From positions 558,001 to 622,000 of the forward strand of contig CAVRDF010000004.1 of NCBI GenBank assembly GCA_963719805.1: a DNA stretch of 64,000 nucleotides, read 5' to 3'. Positions 1-8,014 of the stretch are shown here, in pieces. Position 1 is the first letter of the stretch; each line of letters opens with the position of its first letter. The notes under the pieces are model-generated. The model made no database searches and was not told the DNA's origin. It saw nothing but the letters and a program-made list of their open reading frames with translations. The position numbers and the translations under genes were made by a program. The DNA comes from JAMXLO01 sp963719805. GTDB taxonomy: Bacteria; Pseudomonadota; Alphaproteobacteria; Acetobacterales; Acetobacteraceae.

Positions 1-1
1 A

Positions 2-595
2 CTGGCGGAGATCAACCCGCTGTTCGTCTCGCCCGATGGCTGCGTGGCAGGGGATGCGAAACTGGTGGTTGATCTCGACGCATTGTCACGTCAGCCGGAA
101 ACCTCATCGCTGATCGCGGCGCGGCCCGACATCTATGCCGATGCCAATCGCAAGCTGACCGAGGGTTTCGACTACGTCGAACTCGATCCGGATGGTGAGG
201 TCGGCCTGATCACCACCGGTGCCGGCCTGTCGATGATGCTGATCGATGAACTTACCGCGCGCGGCATGAAGCCGCTGAATTTCTGCGACATCCGCACCGG
301 CCAGATGCGCGGCAGTCCGGCACGGCTGATGCGCGTGCTGGAGTGGATGATGGCGCGGCATTCCCTGCGTGCCGTGCTGGTGAACGTGTTCGCCGGCATC
401 ACCGATCTCGCGGAGTTCGGCGGCCTGCTGGCAACCGGCATGGAACAGAGCGGCCTGAGTGTACCTGTTGTGGCGCGTCTGGTCGGGCGAGGCGCCGCTG
501 AGGCGCGGCGTATCCTCAAGGAACGCCAGCCCGCCATGCTGGTGACCGAGGACCTGGAGGAAGCGCTGCGTCAGCTCGCTGCGGTGCAGGCATGA
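2..595 (+). CDS. Succinyl-CoA synthetase-like beta subunit (5' truncated by window edge)
   Basis: C-terminal 197 residues of an ADP-forming acyl-CoA ligase beta subunit (SucC/MtkA family), which would join a carboxylic acid to CoA with its alpha partner just downstream. The reading frame is open from base 2, and the first residues (LAEINPLFV...DAK) match the family's EINP motif, so the GTG at 44 is internal and the true start lies outside the window. The C-terminal CoA-ligase Rossmann domain is visible (GLITTGAGLSMMLID, then VNVFAGITD). The stop overlaps the alpha subunit start by 4 nt (ATGA), so the pair is co-translated. Because the neighbours are catabolic genes rather than TCA genes, a substrate other than succinate, for example malate, is possible; the acid cannot be read from the sequence. 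Confidence 0.88.
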   Translation: MAEINPLFVSPDGCVAGDAKLVVDLDALSRQPETSSLIAARPDIYADANRKLTEGFDYVELDPDGEVGLITTGAGLSMMLIDELTARGMKPLNFCDIRTGQMRGSPARLMRVLEWMMARHSLRAVLVNVFAGITDLAEFGGLLATGMEQSGLSVPVVARLVGRGAAEARRILKERQPAMLVTEDLEEALRQLAAVQA

Positions 596-1476
596 TCGCG
601 CAACTGTCGCACAGCACGCCGGTGATCGTGCAGGGCATCACCGGGCGGATGGGCAGCACGCACGCGGCGCTGATGCGCGGCTACGGCACCAACATCGTTG
701 GCGGCACTTCGACACGCAAGGACGCGCCGGAAGTCGCCGGTGTTCCGGTGTTCGCCAATTGCCGCGAAGCGGTGCTCGCCACTGGCGCCGTTGCATCCGT
801 GGCGATGGCGCCGCCGCTGGAAACGCTTGCGGCAGTGGAAGAAGCGCTCGCTGCCGGTATCCGGGTCATCGTCACCGTCGCCGAGGGCATTCCGCAGCAC
901 GATGCGATCCGCATCGGCCGCGCGGCGCGTCGCGCCGGTGCCACCTGGATCGGCGGTTCAACACCAGGCATGGCGATTCCGGGCGAGATCAAGCTCGGCT
1001 TCATTCCGGATGTCTGCCTGCGCCCTGGTCCGTTCGCCATCATGTCGAAGAGCGGCACACTGTCCTACGAGGTCGGTTACCAACTCGCACACGCCAGGCT
1101 TGGGCAGAGCATATGGGTTGGCGTCGGCGGCGATCCGGTGAAGGGCATTCGCTTCGCCGATCTGCTGCCGGTGTTCTTCGGCGATGAACGCACGCACGCA
1201 GTCATCCTGGTGGGCGAAGTCGGCGGCAGCGAAGAAGAAGAATGTGCCGACGTATTGAGGCGGCTGGGTGTGCGCAAGCCGTTCTATGCGCTGATCGCCG
1301 GACGCGAGGCAAAGGAAGGGGTTTCGATGGGCCATGCCGGGGCCCTGGTCATGGGCGACCTGGGTACGCTTGCTTCGAAGACGGAACGCCTCACTGCTGC
1401 AGGTGCACGTATCTTCGGATCGCTCGAGAGCATAGTCGACGCATGCATTCACGACCTCGCCGCATTGCGATCCTGA
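592..1476 (+). CDS. Succinyl-CoA synthetase-like alpha subunit
   Basis: Alpha subunit of an ADP-forming acyl-CoA ligase (SucD/MtkB family), 294 residues, the usual length. The CoA-binding Rossmann domain opens with VQGITGRMGSTHA, the middle holds the SKSGTLSYE phosphate-binding segment and GGDPVKG, and SMGHAGAL carries the histidine that is phosphorylated during catalysis. Together with the overlapping beta subunit it forms a complete ligase. It is divergent from textbook SucD (GGDPVKG instead of GGDPIPG), which fits a secondary paralogue rather than the TCA enzyme. Its 3' end overlaps the next gene, a hydrolase, by 34 nt. Confidence 0.88.
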   Translation: MIAQLSHSTPVIVQGITGRMGSTHAALMRGYGTNIVGGTSTRKDAPEVAGVPVFANCREAVLATGAVASVAMAPPLETLAAVEEALAAGIRVIVTVAEGIPQHDAIRIGRAARRAGATWIGGSTPGMAIPGEIKLGFIPDVCLRPGPFAIMSKSGTLSYEVGYQLAHARLGQSIWVGVGGDPVKGIRFADLLPVFFGDERTHAVILVGEVGGSEEEECADVLRRLGVRKPFYALIAGREAKEGVSMGHAGALVMGDLGTLASKTERLTAAGARIFGSLESIVDACIHDLAALRS

Positions 1477-2573
1477 TCGCGCTGGCGCTGCTGGCGTGGG
1501 TTCCAGACGCCCACGCGACGATCACACAATTGCCCGGGCTGCTGCGTGAACCGCTGACCTTGCACGTGACGCTGCCGGATGGCTCACACGCGGAGCTTGA
1601 AGCATTGCTGACGAGGCCGGACAAGCCGGGACGCTTCCCGCTCGCGATGATCAATCACGGCATGGCACGCGATGCCGATGCGATCGTGCATGGCGCGCCG
1701 GAGAATTACTCCAGTCCAGCCATCGAGTTTGCCATGCACGGCTACGCCGCTGTGGTGGTGAATCGCCGGGGCTTTGGTCTGTCATCCGGTGCTGTCGATT
1801 TGGGCGCCGTGTCCTGCAGCGACCGCGACTACACGAAGACTGGTGATGCCGAGGCCGTTGATGTTCAAGCGGCGCTCAAACAACTGCGCTCCGAGCCGTG
1901 GGCGGAGCCGGATAGCGTCCTGTTGGTCGGCCATTCGGCTGGCGGTTCGGCTGCGCTCGCGCTCGCTGCCACTCAGTCGCCAGAAGGCGTCGTTGCGTTG
2001 ATCATCTTTGCCGGCGGCCTTGGTTCGATAAGGCCGGACTTCGTCTGCCAACCGGAGCGCCTCGTCACAACGATGAAGAGCTACGGATTGTCGACGCACC
2101 TACCTAGCCTATGGATCTATGCGCAAAACGATCACTTTTTCGGCCCTGCCTTGGCTCGGCAGATGTTTGATGCCTATGCCGCGGGCGGTGCACCCGCGCA
2201 GTTCGAGGCAGCGCCACCCTTCGCGGCTGACGGCCATTCGTTGATCTTCTCCCCGCCGCCATCGCTTTGGTGGCCGCGCGTTGCCGCATTCCTGGCACCG
2301 CTGCATCTGCCAACCGAACCGGTCACCGATCTGCCGCCTTTGCCAACGCTGCCTGATCCGCCCAACCTCGATGCACGCGGCAAGGCCGACTTCGCCAGCT
2401 ATCTGCGCACCTGGAGCTTCGAGAAAGCGTTTGCGACGGATGACAAGGGCCACTACGGCCGCATCATCGCGCAGCGCACTCAGGAAGACGCCGAAGCCGC
2501 AGCGCTAAAGCACTGCAGAGACCGTGGCTGGGACTGCCGTATCTACGCCGTCGGCAACACGCTCAAACCTTGA
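1443..2573 (+). CDS. Secreted alpha/beta hydrolase (dienelactone hydrolase-like)
   Basis: 376-residue serine hydrolase with an N-terminal signal peptide (residues 1-26: basic MHSRPRR, hydrophobic core, AHA cleavage site), so it probably acts in the periplasm. The nucleophile elbow is GHSAGGS (Ser165); Asp230 (AQND) and His265 (DGHS) complete a plausible triad. A C-terminal extension of about 85 residues with two cysteines (CRDRGWDC) follows the hydrolase fold. The ATG at 1443 was chosen because it gives the signal peptide; longer in-frame extensions lie within the upstream alpha-subunit gene. The gene ends tail-to-tail with the aldolase, overlapping by 11 nt. Substrate unknown. Confidence 0.8.
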   Translation: MHSRPRRIAILIALALLAWVPDAHATITQLPGLLREPLTLHVTLPDGSHAELEALLTRPDKPGRFPLAMINHGMARDADAIVHGAPENYSSPAIEFAMHGYAAVVVNRRGFGLSSGAVDLGAVSCSDRDYTKTGDAEAVDVQAALKQLRSEPWAEPDSVLLVGHSAGGSAALALAATQSPEGVVALIIFAGGLGSIRPDFVCQPERLVTTMKSYGLSTHLPSLWIYAQNDHFFGPALARQMFDAYAAGGAPAQFEAAPPFAADGHSLIFSPPPSLWWPRVAAFLAPLHLPTEPVTDLPPLPTLPDPPNLDARGKADFASYLRTWSFEKAFATDDKGHYGRIIAQRTQEDAEAAALKHCRDRGWDCRIYAVGNTLKP

Positions 2574-3366
2574 TGTCGCGCACGAATTTCGCCTTGTCCG
2601 CCGCCGCCGCCAACAGGAACGACAGGTCGGTGCCGGTGGAGACATAGCGCGCGCCCTGCCGCACGTATTCCGCCATCAGGTCCGGCCGCGACGCCAACCC
2701 GCCCACGCCGACATGCTTGCCATGCTTGCGGCATGCCGCGATCGTCCGCAGGTACGCATCGCGCACATTCGGATGATCAAACTGCCCGGTGATTCCCATC
2801 TCGTTGCACAGGTCGTTGGTGCCGATAAGCATCATATCGATGCCGTCCACCGCGGCGATCGCTTCCACATTCTCCAGCGCATCGACGGTCTCCATCATCA
2901 CCACGACCATCGTCGCATCGTTCATTGCCTGGTTCAGCACCGCTGAGGGGAAGCTGCGATAATGATAGTGCGGCAGCGCGCCGCCCGCGCCGCGCTCGCC
3001 CTGCGGCGTGAACTTGGCGTAGTGCACGATCTCGCGCGCCTGATCGGCGGTGCGCACATGGGGCGCGATCACCCCCATGGCGCCGCCATCGAGCAGACGG
3101 CAGATGAACTCCGGCGTGTTGGCTGGCACGCGCACCAGCGGTGTGATCCCGCATTGCATCGCCGCGATGCAGATCTGGCACACCGCGTCGATCGACAGCG
3201 TGTTGTGTTCGACATCGACATAGATCGTGTCGAACCCGGCAGTCGCCGCGATGCGCGCGATCTCGATCGAGCGGCTTAATCGCACCGTCATCGATGCCAC
3301 GACTTCGTTGCGCCCCAGCTTCTCTTTCACTCTGTTACGAAGGATGTCGCGCAGTTCGTCCGCCAT
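2563..3366 (-). CDS. HpcH/HpaI family aldolase
   Basis: Class II metal-dependent aldolase of the HpcH/HpaI (2,4-dihydroxyhept-2-ene-1,7-dioate aldolase) family, which cleaves or forms 4-hydroxy-2-oxo acids to pyruvate plus an aldehyde. 267 residues. Key positions are recognisable: substrate Arg in PLVRVP, metal-binding Glu in VVMMETVDALENVEAI and metal-binding Asp in LIGTNDLCNEMG. The ATG at 3366 follows a strong AGGAGG site; an 18-residue upstream extension is unlikely. It is transcribed opposite to the flanking genes. The neighbouring ligase and 2-hydroxyacid dehydrogenase make a role in hydroxy/oxo-acid catabolism likely, but the natural substrate cannot be assigned. Confidence 0.88.
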   Translation of the reverse strand: MADELRDILRNRVKEKLGRNEVVASMTVRLSRSIEIARIAATAGFDTIYVDVEHNTLSIDAVCQICIAAMQCGITPLVRVPANTPEFICRLLDGGAMGVIAPHVRTADQAREIVHYAKFTPQGERGAGGALPHYHYRSFPSAVLNQAMNDATMVVVMMETVDALENVEAIAAVDGIDMMLIGTNDLCNEMGITGQFDHPNVRDAYLRTIAACRKHGKHVGVGGLASRPDLMAEYVRQGARYVSTGTDLSFLLAAAADKAKFVRDIKV

Positions 3367-3445
3367 GGCTGCCTCCTGGATTTGTGGGGCATTGTTGCCC
3401 ATAGCGCCTGCGCGCCTCAAGATGAGGGCAATTCAACCACGACGG

Positions 3446-3468
3446 ATGGCCGGCGCAAGGCCGGTCAT
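3446..3468. repeat. REP-like palindrome, copy 1 (ATGGCCGGC hairpin)
   Basis: Intergenic hairpin with 9-nt arms ATGGCCGGC and GCCGGTCAT (one G-T pair) around the loop GCAAG. The same core appears at 57904-57930. Palindromes of this type (ATGGCCGG-loop-CCGGCCAT) are, from general knowledge, common dispersed elements in alphaproteobacteria. It lies between the divergent aldolase and dehydrogenase genes. Confidence 0.65.
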
Positions 3469-3491
3469 AACGGTGGAAATCGGAGAGCCGC

Positions 3492-4472
3492 ATGACCCAC
3501 AAGGTAGCCTTCCTCGACGTGATGGACGCCAAGGTGCAACACGAGATCCGCTCGCAATTGCCGCCTGGCTTCTCCATCCAGTTCGGCGAGGCGGGTGATC
3601 GGCGTGAGCAGATGGCGATGGTCGCGGATGCCGAGTTCATCCTGACCGCGGTGGCGGTTGATGCCGAAATGATCAAGGCGGCGCCGAAACTGAAGCTGCT
3701 GCATAAATGGGGTATCGGCGTCGATAAATTCAATCTCGACGCCGCGCGCGCCGCACGGATCCCGGTGGCGATCACGGCCGGCGCCAATGCCGGAGCGGTG
3801 TCGGAACATACGCTGATGCTGATGCTGGCGACGTATCGCCGCCTCTCGCTGGCTGACCGCAGGCTGCGCGAGGGCGTCTGGATGAGGCCGCAGATCCGCG
3901 CCCAGGCGTACCAGTTGTCAGGCAAGACTGTCGGCATTCTCGGCTTCGGCAATGTCGGCCGCATGGTCGCGCATCGCCTTGCCGGCTTCGACGTGCGTAT
4001 CCTGTATCACGACATCAGGCGCGCCGACATGGCGACGGAGCGTTCGTTGCGCGCCACACCAGTAACCCTGGACGAATTGCTGACCCAGAGCGATGTGGTT
4101 TCGCTGCACGTGCCGCTGACCCAGGTCACACGCGGCATGATCGGTGCCGATGCGCTGGCGCGGATGAAGCAGGGCGCGATCCTGGTCAACGCCGCGCGCG
4201 GCGAAGTGGTTGATGAACCGGCACTGTATGACGCGTTGGTCAGCGGCAAGTTGCACGGAGCTGGTCTCGATGTGTTCGACAAGGAACCGGCCGATGCCAA
4301 CAATCCGTTGTTGAAGCTCGATCAGGTCGTGGTCACGCCGCATATCGCCGGCAGTGCGATCGATCTGGTGGGAGATATCGCGCGTCACGCCTTCCGCAAC
4401 ATGCAGTCGGTGCTGAACGGCGAACCGTTGCCTGCCAGCGATATCATTGTCGCGGCGGGAGACAATCGCTGA
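3492..4472 (+). CDS. D-2-hydroxyacid dehydrogenase (NAD-binding)
   Basis: 326-residue dehydrogenase of the D-isomer-specific 2-hydroxyacid family (phosphoglycerate/glyoxylate reductase type), which interconverts 2-hydroxy and 2-oxo acids with NAD(P)H. The nucleotide-binding motif is VGILGFGNVG. The catalytic residues are the Arg of NAARGEVVDE, the Glu of DVFDKEP and the His of TPHIAG. It lacks the C-terminal ACT domain of full SerA, so serine biosynthesis is not implied. Its stop overlaps the start of the molybdenum hydroxylase (TGATG), indicating a shared transcript with that gene and RidA. Confidence 0.88.
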   Translation: MTHKVAFLDVMDAKVQHEIRSQLPPGFSIQFGEAGDRREQMAMVADAEFILTAVAVDAEMIKAAPKLKLLHKWGIGVDKFNLDAARAARIPVAITAGANAGAVSEHTLMLMLATYRRLSLADRRLREGVWMRPQIRAQAYQLSGKTVGILGFGNVGRMVAHRLAGFDVRILYHDIRRADMATERSLRATPVTLDELLTQSDVVSLHVPLTQVTRGMIGADALARMKQGAILVNAARGEVVDEPALYDALVSGKLHGAGLDVFDKEPADANNPLLKLDQVVVTPHIAGSAIDLVGDIARHAFRNMQSVLNGEPLPASDIIVAAGDNR

Positions 4473-6772
4473 TGGCCACGATGCAGACCAGATCGGTACG
4501 CCGGCGCGAGGACGCGAAGCTGTTGACCGGAAAGGGCAACTACAGCGCCGATACACGATCACCTGGGATGCTGGAAGCCGTGCTGGTGCGTTCGCATCAT
4601 GCGCACGCCGTTATCGCCAGCATCGATACGTCGGCGGCGCGCGCGATGCCCGGTGTGGTCGCGATCTTCACAGCAGCCGATCTGACTGACGTTGCGCCGA
4701 TACCGGGCGGCATCGGCTTTCCGCGTCCCGATGGCAGTCCCGCGCCAAAGACCGATCGCCCATTGCTTGCTGGGGATCGTGCAAGGTTCGTCGGCGAACC
4801 GGTTGCCGTGGTGCTTGCGGAGAGCATGGCCGCAGGCAAGGACGCCGCCGAGGCGGTGATGGTGGACTATGGGGCACTTCCGCTGGTTACCGATGCCGTT
4901 GCTGCCATAGCTCCGGGCGCACCGAAGGTTTGGGACGATGTGCCGGACAATATCGGATTCCTGTGGAAGCGCGGCGATGCCGAAGCAACCGATGCGGCGC
5001 TGCGCAACGCGGCACATGTCGCGCGGCTGCAGTTCACCGTCTCACGCGTCACCGCCAATTCGATGGAGACGCGTGGTGCCTGGGCCGAGATCGATAAGGA
5101 CGGGCGTATGGTGGTCCACGCGGCGCATCAGTCGCCGTTCAATCTACGCAACGGCATGGCCAACGGCAATTTCAACATCAAGCCGACGGATATCCGCGTG
5201 CTGTGCGACGATGTCGGTGGTTCGTTCGGCATGAAATCAGGCGTGCAGCCGGAATACGCGCTGGTCGCGTGGGCGGCGCGCAAGATGCAGCGGCCGGTTC
5301 GTTGGATCGAGGACCGCACCGAGGGTTTCCTTACCGATGAACAGGCGCGCGAGATGCGCATCACGGTCGAACTCGCGCTTGATGCCAGCCACAAATTCAC
5401 CGCGCTGAAACTGCGCTGGGATGTGAACCTGGGCGCCTATGTCACAGGGCGCTCTGGCTGGCCCGTGGGCAATATCGGCGGCACTGCGGGCGTTTACGAC
5501 ATCCCGGCGATCTACGCGGAATCCTGCGGCATCCTTACCAACACCGTGCCCACCGCCGCGTATCGTGGCGCGGGTCGCCCGGAAGCGACCTACACGATCG
5601 AACGCATCATCGACATCGCCGCGCGCGAATTGGATATCAGCCCTTATGAATTGCGCCGCCGCAACCTGATTCCGCCGGACGCAATGCCGTACAAGACAGC
5701 GCTCACTTTCACCTACGACTGCGGCGAGTTCGAAGGCAACATGCAGAAGGCCGCATCGATGGCGGAGCTCGACAGCTTCGCCAAGCGCCGTGATGAGGCC
5801 AGGTCGCGCGGCAAGCTGCGTGGCATCGGCCTATGCAACTGCATCGAGGTTGCTGGCGGTCCGTTCCTGCGCCCTGCGAAGGATCAGGCCGCGCTGCGTT
5901 TGGCCGAGGACGGCACACTGGTGCTGCGTTCCGGTTCGATGTCGGTAGGGCAGGGGCTGGAGACGGCATTCAGCCAGCTCATTGCTGATCGCTTCGGCGT
6001 GCCGATCGATCAGGTGCGCTACGAACAAGGCGATACTGATTTGTTGCCCGGCGGCAAAGGCAATGGCGGGTCCGGTGCGCTGTGTATCGGCGGCGCCGCG
6101 GTGGACCTTGTGGTCAACAAGGTGATCGACAAGGCGAGGCAGGTCGCCGCCGAACTGTTGGAAGCCGCCGAGGTCGATGTCACCTTCGATACGGGCCGCT
6201 TCACCATCGCCGGCACTGATCGTTCGGTCAGTCTCGCCGAGGTTGCCCACGCGGCGAACCTGAATGGCAATGAACTGGTTGAGAGCGGCGAGTTCACGCC
6301 GACGGCGGTTACCTTCCCCAATGGCACGCATATCTGCGAGGTGGAGATCGATCCCGATACCGGGGTCACCGAAGTGGTGCGCTACAGCGCGGTGGAGGAA
6401 CTCGGCCGCGTGCTCAATCCGTTGTTGGTCGCCGGCCAGACGCATGGTGGCGTGGCCCAGGGCGTTGGCCAGGCTATGGCCGAGCAGATCGTGCACGACC
6501 CACACTCCGGTCAGATGCTGACGGCGTCGTTCATGGACTACACCATGCCGCGCGCCGACGACTTGCCGGACATCAGTATGGCGACCCGGGAGGTGCCGAC
6601 GAAGGTGAACCCGCTTGGTGCCAAGGGCGTCGGTGAGGCGGGCACGGTCGGCGCGATGGCCGCGGCGATGAACGCGGTCAATGACGCGCTGGCGCCGCTC
6701 GGCGTCCGCCACTTCGACATGCCCGCGTCGCCCTACCGGGTCTGGGCGGCCATCGCGGCGGCACGCGGATGA
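4472..6772 (+). CDS. Xanthine dehydrogenase/aldehyde oxidase family molybdopterin-binding subunit
   Basis: 766-residue large subunit of the molybdenum hydroxylase family (CoxL/XdhB-like), which hydroxylates aldehydes or N-heterocycles with water-derived oxygen. N-terminal aldehyde oxidase a/b hammerhead (RREDAKLLTGKGNY), then the Moco domains with GGSFGMK, AYRGAGRPEA and the catalytic Glu at about residue 722 in KGVGEAG. AYRGAGR replaces the AYxCSFR loop of true CO dehydrogenase, so it is not a form I CoxL. No FAD subunit or 2Fe-2S subunit is encoded nearby, and those are normally needed to pass electrons on; they must come from elsewhere or the enzyme uses another partner. The RidA gene overlaps its stop by 4 nt. 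Confidence 0.88.
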   Translation: MATMQTRSVRRREDAKLLTGKGNYSADTRSPGMLEAVLVRSHHAHAVIASIDTSAARAMPGVVAIFTAADLTDVAPIPGGIGFPRPDGSPAPKTDRPLLAGDRARFVGEPVAVVLAESMAAGKDAAEAVMVDYGALPLVTDAVAAIAPGAPKVWDDVPDNIGFLWKRGDAEATDAALRNAAHVARLQFTVSRVTANSMETRGAWAEIDKDGRMVVHAAHQSPFNLRNGMANGNFNIKPTDIRVLCDDVGGSFGMKSGVQPEYALVAWAARKMQRPVRWIEDRTEGFLTDEQAREMRITVELALDASHKFTALKLRWDVNLGAYVTGRSGWPVGNIGGTAGVYDIPAIYAESCGILTNTVPTAAYRGAGRPEATYTIERIIDIAARELDISPYELRRRNLIPPDAMPYKTALTFTYDCGEFEGNMQKAASMAELDSFAKRRDEARSRGKLRGIGLCNCIEVAGGPFLRPAKDQAALRLAEDGTLVLRSGSMSVGQGLETAFSQLIADRFGVPIDQVRYEQGDTDLLPGGKGNGGSGALCIGGAAVDLVVNKVIDKARQVAAELLEAAEVDVTFDTGRFTIAGTDRSVSLAEVAHAANLNGNELVESGEFTPTAVTFPNGTHICEVEIDPDTGVTEVVRYSAVEELGRVLNPLLVAGQTHGGVAQGVGQAMAEQIVHDPHSGQMLTASFMDYTMPRADDLPDISMATREVPTKVNPLGAKGVGEAGTVGAMAAAMNAVNDALAPLGVRHFDMPASPYRVWAAIAAARG

Positions 6773-7161
6773 GTACGCCGCTGTTCCACATGATCACCGG
6801 CGCCCCCACCCCGGTGGCACCGTTCTCCCACGCGGTCGAAGTGGATGGCTGGGTGTTCCTCACCGGGCAAATGCCGACTTTACCCGGGGAAGATTCGGCG
6901 CCGCTGCCGGATGGAATCGAGGCGCAGACCCGCCGTGTGATGGACAATCTCATCATCGTTTTGCGCGGACTCGGGCTCGGCCTGGAGCATGTGATCAGCG
7001 TCCGCACCTATCTGACCCGATTCGAGGACGACTATGCGCCGATGAATACGGTCTATCGGAGCTACTTCCCGCCGGACCGGTTGCCGGCCCGGACCTGCGT
7101 CGGCGTCACCGGTCTGGCGCGGGGCGCTCTGGTGGAGATCGACCTGGTGGCCCGGCGTTGA
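6769..7161 (+). CDS. RidA/YjgF family protein
   Basis: 130-residue single-domain protein of the RidA/YER057c/UK114 family, whose characterised members hydrolyse reactive enamine/imine intermediates to ketones. The family pattern is present: FSHAVEVDGWVFLTGQMP near the N terminus and PARTCVGVTGLA..VEIDLVA at the C terminus, including the Arg that anchors the substrate carboxylate. It is translationally coupled (ATGA) to the molybdenum hydroxylase, which suggests it processes or detoxifies a product of that enzyme, though this is inference. Confidence 0.85.
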   Translation: MSTPLFHMITGAPTPVAPFSHAVEVDGWVFLTGQMPTLPGEDSAPLPDGIEAQTRRVMDNLIIVLRGLGLGLEHVISVRTYLTRFEDDYAPMNTVYRSYFPPDRLPARTCVGVTGLARGALVEIDLVARR

Positions 7162-7186
7162 TGCGAAAGCCGCCGGGGGATGGGCC

Positions 7187-7441
7187 CTAGCCGCGTCCCC
7201 CGCCAAATGCATTGAAGGTGATCAGGGTGTAGGTGTCCTTGACACCGGACAAGGCCTGGATCTTCTCGGTGACGAACAGGCCAATGTCCTCATCCGGATC
7301 CAGGTAGAACTTACCCAGCAGGTCATACTGGCCTGACGTGGAATAAAGCTCTGACATCTGTTCGATGGTATCGGCGGCTTCGCGAGCGACCTTGTAGGCC
7401 TGGCCCATCTCGCACTTGATCTGTACGAATATCGCCCGCAT
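7187..7441 (-). CDS. Stand-alone Lrp/AsnC ligand-binding (RAM) domain protein
   Basis: 84-residue protein consisting only of the Lrp/AsnC effector-binding RAM domain (AIFVQIKCEMGQAYKVA..., then SGQYDLLGKFYL and GVKDTYTLITF). The DNA-binding helix-turn-helix of full Lrp is missing. Such short proteins are a known family and may bind an amino acid or modulate a full-length Lrp by co-oligomerising. A GGAGG site lies 6 nt before the ATG. Not obviously part of an operon. Confidence 0.8.
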   Translation of the reverse strand: MRAIFVQIKCEMGQAYKVAREAADTIEQMSELYSTSGQYDLLGKFYLDPDEDIGLFVTEKIQALSGVKDTYTLITFNAFGGGRG

Positions 7442-7496
7442 GCCGCCTCCAAGACTGCCGTCGCCGGCAGCCTAGCAGGAATTGCCGGGGCGCGAA

Positions 7497-7763
7497 CTAC
7501 GCCTGCGCGCGATGTTCGGCCAGAACGGCGAGACGATGGCTGGCGCTGCCGAGGCGGCGCAGCATCACCGGAAGCTGCGGCGCTGCCGGCAACGGGCCTT
7601 CCTGGCAGAAATCCGACCAGCTCGACCATTCCTGGTCCGACAACAGCAGGGCGCGGCGCTTCTCGTCCGTGCTGAGCCGCATTTCGTCGCCGAGTTGGCT
7701 GAATACCTGAAACTGATCGCGGGCGATCTTGTCATTGGCCAGCCAGGTCATGCTTTGAAGCAT
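7497..7763 (-). CDS. Small uncharacterised protein
   Basis: 88-residue predicted soluble protein, no signal peptide or membrane segment. The ATG at 7763 is preceded by AAGAGGTG, a fair ribosome site, and a further in-frame ATG lies four codons later. The central part is rich in charged residues (EMRLSTDEKRRALLLSDQEW) and the C-terminal part resembles a short helical domain (PVMLRRLGSASHRLAVLAEH). I do not recognise the family. An MbcA/ParS-type antitoxin-like fold was considered but there is no adjacent toxin gene. Confidence 0.6.
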   Translation of the reverse strand: MLQSMTWLANDKIARDQFQVFSQLGDEMRLSTDEKRRALLLSDQEWSSWSDFCQEGPLPAAPQLPVMLRRLGSASHRLAVLAEHRAQA

Positions 7764-7969
7764 TGGAACACCTCTTTTCGTGGGCTCAGCAGATACGCTA
7801 ACGGTCGGTAGAGGCAAGGGCGGAAATTGGCAGACGTTTTGTTCGATTTGTGGCGAACAAACACCGTTCAGTGACCATCCGGCTATTCGGGATTTTCCTG
7901 AGCGGGTTTGTACGTATCCCTCGCGCTTGGTATCCGGCGCGCCCGCGTGACGAAAGCTGGCCAGAGAGA

Positions 7970-7998
7970 CTACTCTCAAGGGAGTAGCCCTTTGGGGC
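7970..7998 (+). promoter_or_regulatory. Two small hairpins in the leader of the ThDP enzyme gene
   Basis: The 251-nt gap between the 88-residue gene and the ThDP enzyme gene is otherwise featureless. Just before the start codon it holds CTACTC-tcaagg-GAGTAG (7970-7987), followed directly by GCCC-tttg-GGGC (7987-7998). They end 16 nt before the ATG at 8015 and could affect ribosome access. I cannot match them to a known riboswitch class. Confidence 0.35.
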
Positions 7999-8014
7999 AG
8001 GGGTGGAGGCTCGG

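Noticed and set aside
44..595. GTG at 44 as the true start of the ligase beta subunit
   Set aside because: The frame is open from the window edge, and residues before it (EINPLFV) are family-conserved, so it is internal.
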